From assembly GCF_963678635.1 (NCBI RefSeq), contig NC_087066.1:29951301-30015300 (forward strand): a DNA stretch of 64,000 nucleotides, read 5' to 3'. Under the pieces are notes generated by a model, which saw nothing but the letters and a program-made list of their open reading frames with translations, made no database searches and was not told the origin of the DNA. This document shows positions 1 to 10,751 of the stretch, in pieces (position 1 is the first letter of the stretch; each line of letters begins with the position of its first letter). The position numbers and the translations under genes were made by a program. This DNA comes from Symsagittifera roscoffensis (Eukaryota; Xenacoelomorpha; Acoela; Convolutidae).

Positions 1-900
1 ACTGAAATATCAGTGTCGAGAACGTACATGCCTTTCTTCTTGGTCATCCCTAGCAATGGCGTTTCGCACAGCTCTTCCTATTTTTTCTCCAAGGCTTCCT
101 GAGCTCATTCGTTTCATCAGAATTTCTTCCCGTTGTTGCGCATCAGTTGCTGCATCGGGTAGACTTTAACTTTGTATCCCTTTACGAACTCTCGATAAAA
201 ACTCGCGAATCCTAGGAAGCTATCAGCTGCGTGTCGGTTCTGGGTGCCTTCTAAGTTAACACGGCCTCCGCCGCATCCGGATCCGTCTCACGCCATGCTT
301 ATCCATCATTCTTCCCAGGTAAATTAGTAAGTCCCTAAGGATCTTTCATTTCGAGGGTTTGCATTGCAAGCCCGCGCTCTTCATGCAATCAAAGATTTCG
401 TCAAGTCTGTCAACGTGGTCTGTCAAGGTGGGTGTCGCTATCACTACGTCATCCACATAGCACATAACGAGGTTCCCATGCTTCTTTGTTTTATTGGTCC
501 CGGCTTCAGCCATCAGTCTCTGAAAGGTCGCCGTGGCATTGCACAAGCCAAAGGGCATCCTCTTCTTTTGGTACAAGCCTAACTCACATGCAAATCCGCT
601 CTTCTCTATCCTGTTTCCCCGAGGGAACTGCCAAAAGGCAGAACCCAGGTCAAGTATTGTGAAAAACTTGGCATCGCCTCATTTGAGAGGCTCTCGTCTA
701 TGCGTGGTATTGATTAATTGTCCTTTATGGTCATCGGGTTCAGGTAGAGAAAGACGCAGCAGAATCTTAGCTGTCCTTATTTTTCTTGGCCATGACAACC
801 CGACAAACCCAAGGTGACTTCGAGGTTTCTATCATGTCGTCTTCGAGCAATATTCCTCTTTTCGCTCAGCTCGCCTCCGATCTATGAGGTGTCATGCACC
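1..900 (-). pseudogene. Ty3/Gypsy reverse transcriptase, broken and cut by window edge
   Basis: The 346-576 segment has the RT palm motifs FGLCNATATFQRLM and CYVDDVV, the latter being the catalytic YxDD box. It ends in GLQCKPSK, typical of Gypsy RT. Just upstream on the minus strand (577-700) another frame reads LDLGSAFWQ, the motif A region. At 1-47 the reading KGMYVLDTD corresponds to the start of the RNase H region. Between these blocks there are stop codons (for example directly after CKPSK) and frame changes, so no functional polymerase can be made. The family assignment is firm; the exact ends of the domain are estimates. Confidence 0.85.
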
Positions 901-1008
901 TCGCTCCCTCCCTGTGAGGAACGGTGCTTTCTTCTAAGCGAAAATTAGAGCAACCAATATCCACTTAATAGTTTGAAAAAACATCTGCATTCATATTTGA
1001 AACTGCCC

Positions 1009-1705
1009 TCAGCAACTCAAACTCTTCTTCCCTATGTTACATTTTAAGTGATCTATTTCCGTCAGAACCGGTTTGTTAGAATCTAATTCATCTGATGAGG
1101 GGTATTCGGGAAAGTTCGAGCAGCTCGATAAGCCGTCATCCGTCTCAGATCTCATTGAACATATTTTATTTAAAGATTTCAATTCATTAATCTTTTTCAA
1201 AAACATTTTTTTTGCGTGTGTTGTTTTACTCGATGCTTCTTCAGGTTCGGCGTTTCGTCAAATTCAGTCTTCATTGACAAAGAGTAGCCAAGTTTCCTTA
1301 AACGCTGGATTGAAACCGTTGTGTCCAGTGTATTCAACATTTTACTCTTGCATAGCCCGTTTCGTTTGACTGAAAAGCTCTGGCCTAAAACCACTGAAAT
1401 TTGACTGTTTGGGTACGGTACCAGGCAAACCTGCATACTATCACTCAATGACCTTAAGTTTCTCATCCTCAGAATCGCTACAGCCTACCTGACTGTAATT
1501 TTACTTTTCTGTCCAAAAAAAGTGTTATCTTATTTTCATCAGTTATTATCCTGTTTACTGGTCGTTTTATAAGTCTTCCCGTTGGGTTCCAAATCCTTAT
1601 AAGTCCATTATTAATGTCAATCATCACGTCGAAATTTCTGTCAAAACCAATACCGAAGATGAACTGATCCGAATCATCCATGTTCCCCACCACGAGAAAA
1701 TTCAT
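1009..1705 (-). pseudogene. Pol linker between protease and RT (Gypsy)
   Basis: Three short minus-strand frames (1478-1705, 1197-1466, 1009-1206) lie in order between the retropepsin and the RT. The first has FDRNFDVMIDINNGLIRI, the usual strand-rich end of Gypsy proteases and their flanking segment. The others contain LNTLDTTVSIQR and an acidic Ser-rich stretch (SETDDGLSSCSNFPE). They have no catalytic residues I can name. Frameshifts at about 1470 and 1205 separate them. I assign them to this element from position and orientation. Confidence 0.6.
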
Positions 1706-1720
1706 CCAGAGGTTCCGTCC

Positions 1721-2119
1721 TCACATCTTGAGGACGGCTATTGGAGTTCCCCCGGCTATGTAAATGGCTCCGCAATTGGCGGCTGTCAATCTTAAGTTCG
1801 TGGGTATCAGGTCCTCCCTGTTGAAACCCATCCTTTCCCATGTCTGTATCGGCATTACACTGACTACTCCTCCTGCGTCTATGAGTCCCTTTACTCCGAT
1901 CTTCTTTCCATCGGTGTCTAGCAGATGCGCAACTTCGTATCCAATGTGTGCCGCATCTTGTTCCATCATGGCGTCATGACCAATTCTTCGGACCTTCAGC
2001 TCTTTTCGACCCAAAATTATCTGTCCTGTTTGGTCATTGTCTGGCGTGACGTGGGTATTGGTATAAATACTAATCCCATCCACATTGAAGATCAGTTGAT
2101 GTGCTCCGTAGACTTCCAC
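1721..2119 (-). pseudogene. Retropepsin-like aspartic protease of the Gypsy element
   Basis: The 132-aa frame has the retropepsin layout: a glycine-rich active-site turn GLIDAGGVVSVMP at about residues 78-90, then a downstream hydrophobic segment. The usual D-T/S-G triplet reads D-A-G here and the following Ala is Gly. Loss of the Thr/Ser that buttresses the catalytic Asp suggests an inactive protease, in keeping with the decay around it. It would normally cut the gag-pol polyprotein. It abuts the gag C-terminal frame at 2120. Confidence 0.75.
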
Positions 2120-3203
2120 TTAACGCCCTTTAAGTCTCATTGTTCGCGTGCCAACCGTCGTTAACAAGGCTCGCACAGCTCTCGATTCAGTGGGTTCCTC
2201 TACTTGTCTTAGATAATCTGCATAACTTTCCATATGCATCATTGTGAACTCTAAAGGTTCACTCAGATTTCTGATTACTTGATGTCCCGCCACCGAGATG
2301 ATCGACTGTATCTTACTGCCTTGTGCCACCATCCTGCATGTCTGCCCTGAGATCACATTTAACTTCATGCTCAAACTGCTCGGTGCAATCGTTTTCTCCA
2401 TTACAGAGGCTTCAAAGGCGTTAAGTTGATCTTGAGATCTCTCGTTCTTCAGTTCGAGCTGCACTTTTTGTTCAATTTCCCTTGTTGCCAACTCCTCTTA
2501 AACTCTATTCAGGGCATCTTTTGCTGCTGCTTTGTAGGCAATCTTAAAGTCGTTAGCTGCGGATCAGCCTCTGTTCCACTTGTTTCTCCTTGCACGGCTT
2601 GCATTTTTTTCGTAGCCAGCTCCTGCGGTTTCTCTTTCCTCCGTGCTTCCGCCTCGCTAATCATGCGTGCCTTGCTTGCTTTAACGCCTGAAAAAGCCTC
2701 CTCATTCCTTGGGTGCTTGATGTCCGCCACTGCATCCCATAACTGTGGACAATCTGATTCAAAATCACACTCCATGTTGCAAAAGAAAGACCTGGGGTCG
2801 AATTTTTCAATCACTCCTCTCATAAAATCCTCATAATTGATCTCCGACGCGTCTTCATCTTCGAGGCTAAGAAGGATCGCTTTCATGCCCTGTTTATAGG
2901 TTGGGCACGCTGATAGTCTGTGTAACTGCAGTTTGCACAAGAGCGTTTTTTGTCCATGTCAACCCTGGGTTTGTAACAGTTGTTACCCTGGTGAGCAGAT
3001 TCATTGTTAAAGTTGCTATAATTGTTTTTGTAGTAACCTGATCTAATTGGAAGCTTCAGCAAAAGATATTCCTTGGACTTCAGTCGCAGCACTTCCGGTG
3101 TAGGTGCATTGGTTGAAAGAGGTGTATGGTGCGTCGCTAATGTTGTCCTGAAGTCATCGTTCTTCACACCATCAATGAACTTTGAAGCTACTGCCAAGTT
3201 CAC
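2120..3203 (-). pseudogene. Gag C-terminus with two damaged CCHC zinc knuckles
   Basis: Three overlapping minus frames (2883-3203, 2509-2940, 2120-2491) form the nucleocapsid end of gag. The first knuckle is split by a frameshift near 2895: one frame gives CANCSYTD and the next gives LHRLSACP, and together they would make C-x2-C-x4-H-x4-C. A second knuckle at about 2760-2800 reads FFCNMECDFESDCP, with its first Cys and its His replaced. A basic, Glu-rich stretch follows, then a frame joining the protease. The order and the paired knuckles support gag; the breaks mark it as a pseudogene. Confidence 0.7.
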
Positions 3204-3292
3204 TGCTAATTGACTCGTCCGTTTGACTACGTTTTCTAGGCATTTCTAAGCCATCCAAAAAAATTGTCTATGATTTCATTTTCACATTGTCT

Positions 3293-3881
3293 TCATTTCT
3301 CGAAGTGCATCGTCGCTTGGTGTCCTTGCACTCCCGAGCCAAAATGGTTCAACACTACATCGAAGAGTTTCTCAACACTGTCCCGCTGGTATTGTTTTTT
3401 GGCCATCACGCAATTCAGGGCTGTCCCTTCCAGGTTGCAGGTGAGCGCACTGCATTCTTGTTTTTCTGTGAAGTCTTCTTCCTCAAAATGCAGCTTCATA
3501 AATTCTGTCCTGGTATCTATACAACAGTCAGATTCATCCTCAAAACATCTCGGTTTCTTGAACACCATTTTAGATTTCTCGCTGCGCTCAATGGTCCTGG
3601 ACAATCTTGAGAGAAAAGTCTTCAAGGACCTGTTCAGGAGTTCAAACGCTGTTGCTATTGCTGTTGCATCTCTTGAATATCCCGCTTGATTGTTCTTATC
3701 TGTTGTTTGAGGCTCTGGAACTCCCCTTCTGTCCGAGTCGCTGAGCTGAGCTCTTCCCTGGTTCGAGTGATTCCAATTTTGAGGAATCACCTCTTCTCTT
3801 CGCTTTTTCGTCTCGCTTTGGTCTTTCGCTCGAGACTGGTCTACTGCCAGTAGAACATCCTCTGATGTTCGTTGGATTCAT
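3293..3881 (-). pseudogene. Gag capsid-like region
   Basis: The minus frames 3293-3790 and 3696-3881 overlap with a frame change. The longer one has a basic, polar N-terminal half, then segments such as FMKLHFEEEDFTEKQ and GTALNCVMAKKQYQRDSVEKLF that look like the helical capsid domain of Ty3/Gypsy gag. Assignment rests mainly on position between the coiled-coil gag segment and the zinc knuckles. A frameshift near 3700-3790 and stops toward 3293 show decay. I see no diagnostic catalytic motif. Confidence 0.5.
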
Positions 3882-3972
3882 AGGCCGGTGAATCCCAACA
3901 GCGTTGCTGGATGAGTTACCCCTTCCCCTTGTGGATCCATAGTTCCTCCTCTGTTTGAATGCTCATTGGAGT

Positions 3973-4596
3973 TCACTCTCGGTTCTCTGCTAGCCTCCCT
4001 TGAGTGTTCTCCACTAATTTTGGATCAACTCCCTTTCCCAGAATACTGTCCATTATGGCCTGAGTGCTTCTCTCCAACATCGCGTCTACCCATGTATCGA
4101 GAGTCCCAATAGTCTGCTCTTGTGAACACCGAACTTGCTCTAGGTCACTTCTCAATCGTTTCTCTCTTTCTTCAGCTTCCAGCTTCATTTGCGACATAAT
4201 CCTGACCAATAACTTATCCGTCCTGTCCTTCAAGCGTTTTTCGCTTTTATTAACCTCCTGTCTATTGCGATTTATTTCCTCCCGCAGGCTTTCTCTCTCA
4301 ACATGAACTGATCTTTCCAGTTCACTCATTCTTATTGACATTTGTTCAATCTGCTCACCCATTTTATCCACAATCCTGGTTGAGGCCTCTTCCATTGATG
4401 CTCCGTTGTCCATCAATGCAGTCACTAGTGGTGGCGTCACCTTGTTCGTGCGAGGCAGTTTAGTATTGGTCGAAACTCGCGCTGTTTCTCTTTGTCTCGA
4501 GGCTCCTTTATAATACGCATCTAGTTCCCCTATTGTGGTCCCTGACCCTGTGAACCTAGTCGTTCCCAATTGCATATCCAAATTGGTAATTGTCAT
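3973..4596 (-). pseudogene. Gag segment with long coiled coil
   Basis: This open frame of 207 aa is dominated from about residue 75 to 175 by charged heptad-like sequence rich in Glu, Arg, Met and Leu (for example MSIRMSELERSVHVERESL). That predicts a long coiled coil for multimerisation. It lies between the putative gag N-terminus (4642-4962) and the capsid-like region, in the same orientation. The start ATG is at 4594-4596. It is the least damaged piece of this element, but its neighbours are out of frame, so I treat it as a fragment. Confidence 0.55.
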
Positions 4597-4641
4597 GAAC
4601 TCTCTTGACTGTTGTATTCCATCAATAGTCTTCTTTATGCT

Positions 4642-4962
4642 TCAGACCGAAACAAATCGATCCGAATAGCCAAGTTCCGTATTCGCGGGTGCTTCGTTTT
4701 CTTGAGTTGAATTGCTCAAACCCACTTGAGACTCAGATTCATCATTTTCTCTATTCACTTCGTTCTCTTCTTGAGTGTCGACTTCATTGCCAGTTCCCGT
4801 TCCAATGGTAAGCGGAAAAAAATTTCCCAACGTGTTCTTTAACCGTTCCAAAAATCTAGAAGACGATGCCGCTTTCTGAGCTACCCCTCGCATCATAGTA
4901 TTGTCAGTAGGTTTGCGTCCTACTTCAGTGTTTTGTATCAAAACGTTGGACAGTTCCGACAT
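4642..4962 (-). pseudogene. Putative gag N-terminus
   Basis: This 106-aa frame starts at an ATG near 4962 and ends close to the start of the coiled-coil segment. The middle is acidic and Asn/Glu-rich (TQEENEVNREND), and I recognise no domain. It is taken as the N-terminus of gag because it is the first open frame of the element in reading order. Nothing retroelement-like is visible to its right until 7.9 kb. Confidence 0.4.
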
Positions 4963-4980
4963 TTCATCTCGATCAAGAAT

Positions 4981-7880
4981 CCCGGTCGTAATAGCGAAAT
5001 TGTGGCCCTAATCTACGGGAATTTATTCACTCGTTAACCTCCTGTTCCCATTTCCTTCAGTTCCACGTCCCATCCGACTCTCATCTAGAGCGGGGTTTGG
5101 TTGGATCTCTGCTGCCGTTCATTGACTTCCTTTGTTTCTTCCGTATAAATTTCGTAGAACTATCACTTAGCTTAGGTTTCCTCGACTCGTCTAGACTCAA
5201 CTTATTCGTTTGCTTTTCACTGCTTACTCACTTGATTCGCTTACTACCGTATTTCTTGTCTGACAACAGATAAAAGTACCACGACGCGATAATGTCAAAA
5301 AGTTTGAAATAACAAGTAACCACTAATCTTATTTAGATTAACATAGTACAGCGTATTTCTAGTTTACACTAATGAAAGATTTTTCTTTGATAAAATGCTA
5401 GCACAGTCTGATAATGTCAATATTTTTAAAAGATAGATCACTCACTTTCCAATACAGAACAAAAAATCACCCTGGGGAAGAAAGAATCAAAAAAGTATGT
5501 GTATTGCAATTCGTCTGTAATAATTTAATAGTCGAATTGGTTCCTCGAGAAAGTGTTTTCCTTTTTTAGTGCAGCACTAAACAGACTAAATTTGAATGCA
5601 GTATTTTATTCAAGTGGGCGTCTTTAGCACCCACCGAGTTCCGTGTTACCTATCTGCCTTCGGGTTGCCCAAGCTAGACCTACTAAAACTCTCAGGGCAA
5701 CCACTCTTCCAAAGTAAATAGTTTTGGATTCTAATCCAAATAATTTAGCATCGAATTCTGTTTTCGGTTAGACCTAGAGTAGTCGCGAACCACCGGGCTT
5801 AGACTTCTTTTGGTTTCAATGTGGTCTTCTTACTTTTATTCAAAGGCAAGTTACCAGTACAGCTGCTGGTTTTTTGTCTTGTTTGGTCTGCCTATTTGTC
5901 CAAATATTCTAATTATATTCACTAAAGGTCTTGCTTCCGCTTACGTACGTATTAAGATCCCGTATATGATTTCCTCCGATAAATAAATAACTTTTTAGAT
6001 CCCCCGAGTCGGCATTCAGGGACCCCTCTGGATTGGCCAAAAACAGGACCCATCCGAATTGGGATCCCTCCGGATAGGCAAAAAATGACCCTTCTGAGTT
6101 GTCAAAAAGGTAAACTGAGACCCTTCAGGTTACGGTCTGAGAGATTTTTGTGCAAATTCAACTTTTGTGCAAATAAGAAGGGTTAGTTCTGGCTTCAGAT
6201 CCCTCCGAATTGAAGCTAAGCTGCTTGTTTAACAATTTTTTTTGAACTGTGATGGGTCTTCTAAGAAGCCTATTTCCGACTTAACTGTTGTTTTCTTCGT
6301 TCCTTAACCCTTCCCTAATTTCGAGAACAACGTAAAAAGCCTTATTCAATCATCACTACCGTTTGGTAGGCGTATAAGACGCTTTCCAAAAAATTACAAA
6401 CCGTGTAGAGTCTACCTTCAAAAATCTGTTGTTTTTCTAAAAAACAATTTAAAAATTTTTTTGTGGATGATTTTATCAAAAAACAATTAGCTCATGCTGA
6501 AGCCTACTTATTTTCAAATCTAACGACAACAAGACGAACTGGATCGGTCCAATTGTTCCAAAGACATAAAGCAAAACGTCTTTTCAAACAAAGGCCTATC
6601 TCTTCTAATTCAATGCAGAAAACTTGGTCTAAAATGTTTCAGTTGAAAAAATTTGCCAAGAACAATGCTACTCGGACCATTGCGGATTGATGAATCCACT
6701 AAATCAAACGCGTTAAGTTCAATTTCACTGAGACCAGGAAAATTGTTGGCAAACGGGTTCTAGAACCTGTCGATTCACTAGTGTATGTTCTCCGAACAAC
6801 AATTTTTATCGCACTAACTCGAAAACTTTGAAATTTTTTTTCGAATTTTGCGACGTTTCATTTTTTTTTCAAAAATCACAAAAGTCAGATTTCGGTACCA
6901 ATTTAGTTGCAACCACGTGCGATCTAAATTCAACCCGTTCCTTCAGTTTTCTTAGTTGAATTACGATGCAACTCATTCACTTAGCGCGTCTTACGTTTCA
7001 AAAATTATCGATATCTGAAAAATCGCTATTTGTGGGGTGATCAAAATATCACTATTTTGACCCTTAAATTGGTCTGTGTACGGTCTTTCTTACTGCAAAG
7101 CGATATAGGAATTTTAACCACGGGTAGTATAAATAGTAGTAATAAATTTATTACACACCTTCGGGTCGATTCAATATTCGAATAATGGCGCTCAACTTGG
7201 AACTTCGCAACAGGTGGAGGGTCACTAAAGTGCAGTCACTGTCGAGACGCCCACAGATTGATATCGTACTTTTTGTACCAAAAGGGATGCAAAACTTGTC
7301 AGCGAAACCCAACAGTCGAATGTTTTTGTCCTTGAGACCCTTCCTGCTGTTCCTTTCACTGCTTTACGGATCAATCTTCCGCTCTAACCCTGTGATTTTT
7401 TCCTGATTGAGCGCAAATTGCCATCATTGTGCTTAAATACTCTAACAACCCTATAGTACAGGCATCAAAAAAAGGTCAACATTTTGATCGTTACGATCCT
7501 GTTTGATATGAATGTGTGTAACAACAATATATCCAACAATATAAACAACAAACGGGAGGGTGAGATCACATGTCGTCTGGGTGGATGATTTCTACTTATT
7601 TTTGTTTTTGTTCTTTTAAATATTTTTGGTTTTTCTGAGGTACTATACTACTTTTTGCTTGGGTTCTTGTATATCTTTGAGTTTAAATGGTCATATACCG
7701 CTCAGGAAGCAACGGTACAGCAGATCCCACACCCTTTTTGGTCTTAACTAGGTTGAAAAGCTAAATCCAGGATTCCGGAAGGCCTCCGCGTTCCGAACCA
7801 CTCTTCCGTTTCTCCTCGTTCAGGGCTTTTTTGTGAGCATCCGCTCGGCGCGAAGTGCTTCGTCAACGGGTCTGCCGGTC
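4981..7880. other. AT-rich stretch without a supported gene
   Basis: About 2.9 kb with only short open frames of no recognisable composition. The missing Gypsy LTR should lie at the left end, but I could not find a TG...CA pair or primer-binding site I trust. A short GC-richer repeated patch lies at 5995-6125 and is listed separately. Confidence 0.5.
5995..6125. repeat. Imperfect minisatellite-like patch
   Basis: A phrase built on GACCC(A/T)TC, then GAATTGG or similar, then CAAAAA recurs about four times with spacing of roughly 24-40 bases. It stands out in AT-rich surroundings. No function is evident. Confidence 0.4.
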
Positions 7881-7956
7881 ATAAAAACAAAAATGTAACA
7901 TTCGCCCGGAAGAAAAGACCGACGCAAATTCAGTTAGTTACCTGCAAAAATAGTGA

Positions 7957-8430
7957 GCTCATGACGTTTTCTCGTCTCGCTTGTCATCGATTGCCCGGGT
8001 TTCTGTCTTAGTTGGTATTAATTTTGCTCCATGATTTTTGCTTAGTGATTCCGGCTCAACTTTTGATGACCACTGCTCTGGGTATTGATTTTCCTTCCAT
8101 TTTTTTCTATTGATCAGCATTGCTTTATGGTAAATTCCCATGTAGATGTGCTCATAAAGATCCTGTGCACCGTACTCAGTATTATAGTTCTTTTGTACTG
8201 CAAAGGTGCGCAACTTCTGAAGCTTAGTAGCAAGCCAGTATCCGTTGATTTTTGTTACAATCCACATTTAACTTGCTTTTTGCCATCTACACTAATAATA
8301 ATGTCTAGAAAAGCCAAGTCAACGTTCTCATTTGGTGTTTCAAGCGTGAATTGTAAGTTAGGGTGCAATTTGTTGGCAGCATGCAATACCACGCTTTGGT
8401 CGCCTTTAACAATCCTTACAATATTGTCTG
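7957..8430 (-). pseudogene. PLE RT: motif C and downstream region
   Basis: Following the PHD segment, the minus strand reads VFLRYADNIVRIVKGD, the RT motif C region, but the catalytic YADD box is YADN. It continues HAANKLHPNLQF and DLAFLDIIISVDGKK, then through a frame change into the 102-aa frame 7959-8267 (TGYWLATKL-type reading, NQYPEQWSSKV). These segments match the RT palm, thumb and connector of the plus-strand PLE copies at 22.3-23.2 and 25.2-26.0 kb in the same order. Stops and at least two frameshifts are present. Confidence 0.75.
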
Positions 8431-8640
8431 CATATCGTAGGAAAACTTCACACCTGTCATCGTCAGCTCACATTCACGCTTCTCATTGCACAATTTGCAG
8501 AACCAATTTTTTTCTGATATGTCTTTGTAACCCTCATCCGAAATATCACCACAATCTTTATGATACCAAATCGAACAATCCTTACATTCCACTGCCTTGA
8601 CTCTGAAAGTCACCTTTCTGTTGCATTATGGGAATTTTCC
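8431..8640 (-). pseudogene. PHD-type zinc finger embedded in PLE RT
   Basis: The minus strand reads CNRKVTFRVKAVECKDC, then SIWYHKDCGDISDEGY, then SEKNWFCKLC. The spacing (C..C, then W-Y-H-x2-C, then W-x-C-x2-C) is that of a C4HC3 PHD finger, including the Trp two residues before the penultimate Cys. PHD fingers usually read histone H3 tails. Here the finger lies after the RT B-like motif (LAMGASLAVILANL) and before RT motif C (YAD). The first Cys pair is incomplete in this copy. The plus-strand PLE at 24.45-24.62 kb has the same finger in the same place. Confidence 0.75.
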
Positions 8641-9459
8641 GTTCATGTCCTCTAGGATATCAATCTTTTGAGGGATATCCATAGCCAGAACTTTTTCATA
8701 GTCTTTCAGCCAAAGGTTTGCCAGAATGACTGCCAGGGATGCACCCATGGCCAATCCGTTCTTCTGTACATACCATGTGTCGTTGCACTAAAAATGGACA
8801 TTACTAACAGCCATGTACAAAGGGCGTTTCATTGTACTTCTTGACAAGTCAGTTGGCTCACTCTGGCTGTATAAATTTTTAAGTGCAATGTCAATTGCTT
8901 CTTCGAGTGGAAAAATTGTGTACAGGGATTTCACATCCAGGAAAGTGATACTCTCATCAGAGTCTAATTTAGTGTTCTCTCTCATAACCCTAGCTGCTTT
9001 AGCGTTAGTCTCAATATTTTCACCCTCGATTTTATCAAAAAATTTTTGCTACTGTTTTATTCAATTTCTCATGAGAACTACCGAGGAGAGAGAGGACAGG
9101 TTGCTTCTTCGAGTGGAAAAATTGTGTACAGGGATTTCACATCCAGGAAAGTGATACTCTCATCAGAGTCTAATTTAGTGTTCTCTCTCATAACCCTAGC
9201 TGCTTTAGCGTTAGTCTCAATATTTTCACCCTCGATTTTATCAAAAAATTTTTGCTACTGTTTTATTCAATTTCTCATGAGAACTACCGAGGAGAGAGAG
9301 GACAGGTCGTAGCGGTGTATCCTTTTTATGTACTTTAGCCAATCCCTGAAGTCGTGCTGATTGACTACCAGTTGACCTCAATCTCGCTTCCCTTTTGATT
9401 TTTATCTCATCCCTTTTGTTCATGGCCAGTAGTCCTTTGTTCAAGTTTTTTGTTTCCAT
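8641..9459 (-). pseudogene. PLE RT core (fingers and palm)
   Basis: In minus-strand order this reads ARLQGLAKVHKKDTPLRP (9241-9459, a conserved PLE RT entry motif), then SITFLDVKSLYTIFPLEE (motif A, 8788-8985), then TWYVQKNGLAMGASLAVI (8640-8790, the B-like motif). A stop lies just before the last segment. The interval 8895-9306 is a perfect two-copy duplication that repeats the motif A leader, so the ORF cannot be read through. Confidence 0.8.
8895..9306. repeat. Perfect 206-bp tandem duplication
   Basis: Bases 8895-9100 and 9101-9306 are identical by eye over all 206 bases, in direct orientation with no spacer. The duplicated unit is PLE RT coding sequence. Confidence 0.9.
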
Positions 9460-9461
9460 TT

Positions 9462-9838
9462 TTTGAAGTTGTTATCGAAATTTTAAAAATTGTTTCGTCA
9501 CTCATAATTGATCTCTCCGAATTTGTCAATTTGAACAATTAACACTGTTAAACCGTCGCAACTGCCAATTTTCCCACTCGGCTGCTATCAATAAAATTTC
9601 GATATCGTCATGCATTTTGAGCGCCATTCTGGCCGAATGTCACATACACCCCGGACAACCTGGTCAATGTCCTCATTGAGCCTCGTGAAGTTCATTAAAA
9701 TGATACAGTGCCATCGAACAGAATTTACATAATGAATGGAAAAACTTTCATCCTAACTCATATCGAATCACTGCAAACTACAAATGGCATCATACTACAT
9801 TGCTAGTGCCCTCTAATGTTTTCCATTGATCTGCACCT
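9462..9838. repeat. Direct repeat copy A (PLE-associated)
   Basis: This matches 10752-11153 in direct orientation over nearly its full length, from TTGAAGTTGTTAT at the left to GATCTGCACCTTG at the right, with scattered substitutions and a small indel. It lies between the PLE N-terminal frame and the RT frames. It may be a pseudo-LTR of a truncated PLE copy. Confidence 0.8.
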
Positions 9839-10085
9839 TGTATCGAACTGGGTCCAGGGTCCAGAGACAGTACTCATCCACCCATCCCGGCTTTTTTATA
9901 TCGTCTAGTACCTTTACCGTTTTTCTGTGTAACTTTTCTTGGGGTCTCTCTTGTCTATCAGCTAATTTCTCAATTTTCTCAGAGTGACTGAGGCGCGCGG
10001 CTAAAGCGTTATCCCTTGCTTGATGCAGAACATAGTTAATGAGCGATGGCCATAATCTCTCATCAATTGTTCTCCTATGTAACAT
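9813..10085 (-). pseudogene. PLE N-terminal domain fragment
   Basis: The 90-aa minus frame contains EKIEKLADRQERPQEKL and KPGWVDEY...DPVRYK. The plus-strand PLE at about 23.35-23.53 kb has the parallel readings LSERQDRPFKNLDERS and LPLWVREV...HPVRDKF. This charged segment precedes the RT in PLE proteins. The frame ends where direct repeat copy A begins, so it is separated from the RT by that repeat. Confidence 0.65.
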
Positions 10086-10751
10086 TCGCCCGGAGATACA
10101 TACCGACGGAAAACAAAACTACGTTATGAAACGACTGGCTAGCGTTTAAACACAGTTTCACATGCATTTGACCGTCTCTACCAAAGCCACTTCTGTGTGT
10201 GGTCCATTCACATCGGGTTGGCAAAATCGCTACTAGGAAAGGGCTATCGGCCAGATTGCGCAAATTAACCTAGTTACATGCAAAGTAGGGGAGGTCTTTC
10301 CTAAAAACAGGGCTAATACTTATTATCATATCACTATTGTTTTTGTTCAGTAGATAAAAGTCATCATATCAATCGGAGATGGATCAACCCTTTCCCTCAA
10401 CTTCTAGCTTCTCATTTTGTGAAAAACGAATTAGATGTTAATTAAATTCAACTCAGGGCGTACCAGGAAGCTAAAAGTCGTTAAAATTGAAATTTCAGTC
10501 TCTTCCCGAGACCTTTCCGGATTCTTGAATCCGGTCGAAGAGCGGCCCTGTGGCGGTATGGGAAGGGTAGCAAAATTTTCCAAACACCCCTCCAAATCCT
10601 CGAGAATTTCTGCACAATCGTGACAATGTGGAATATTCTTCGGTAAATGCCGTCAACTATGATTCTGTCCTTCGCTATAATTTCTTGCCCGTCTTGTTTG
10701 TTCTAGCGAAAATCGTTGTTCTGATTTTCGCGGTTTCAGTGTTCGCAAAAA
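10086..10751. other. Sequence between PLE N-terminal piece and direct repeat copy B
   Basis: No supported gene. It includes a near-copy of the sequence at 7896-7950 (around 10079-10115) and a perfect 8-bp-stem hairpin CCGGATTC-TT-GAATCCGG at 10517-10534. Confidence 0.5.

Larger units (their letters stand above)
1..4980 (-). mobile_element. Degenerate Ty3/Gypsy retroelement (gag, protease, 5' part of RT)
   Basis: Reading leftward, the minus strand encodes a gag N-terminus, a long coiled-coil gag segment, a capsid-like region and Cys/His knuckles. A retropepsin and the reverse transcriptase follow. This is the Ty3/Gypsy order with protease before RT. RNase H and integrase would lie left of base 1. 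Each domain sits in its own short open frame separated by stops or frameshifts, so the copy is dead. I could not identify LTRs; the 5' one should lie right of about 4980. Confidence 0.85.

Noticed and set aside
6463-7406. Two plus-strand ORFs of 73-75 aa
   Set aside because: No recognisable domain, no splice or promoter context, and length expected by chance in this composition.
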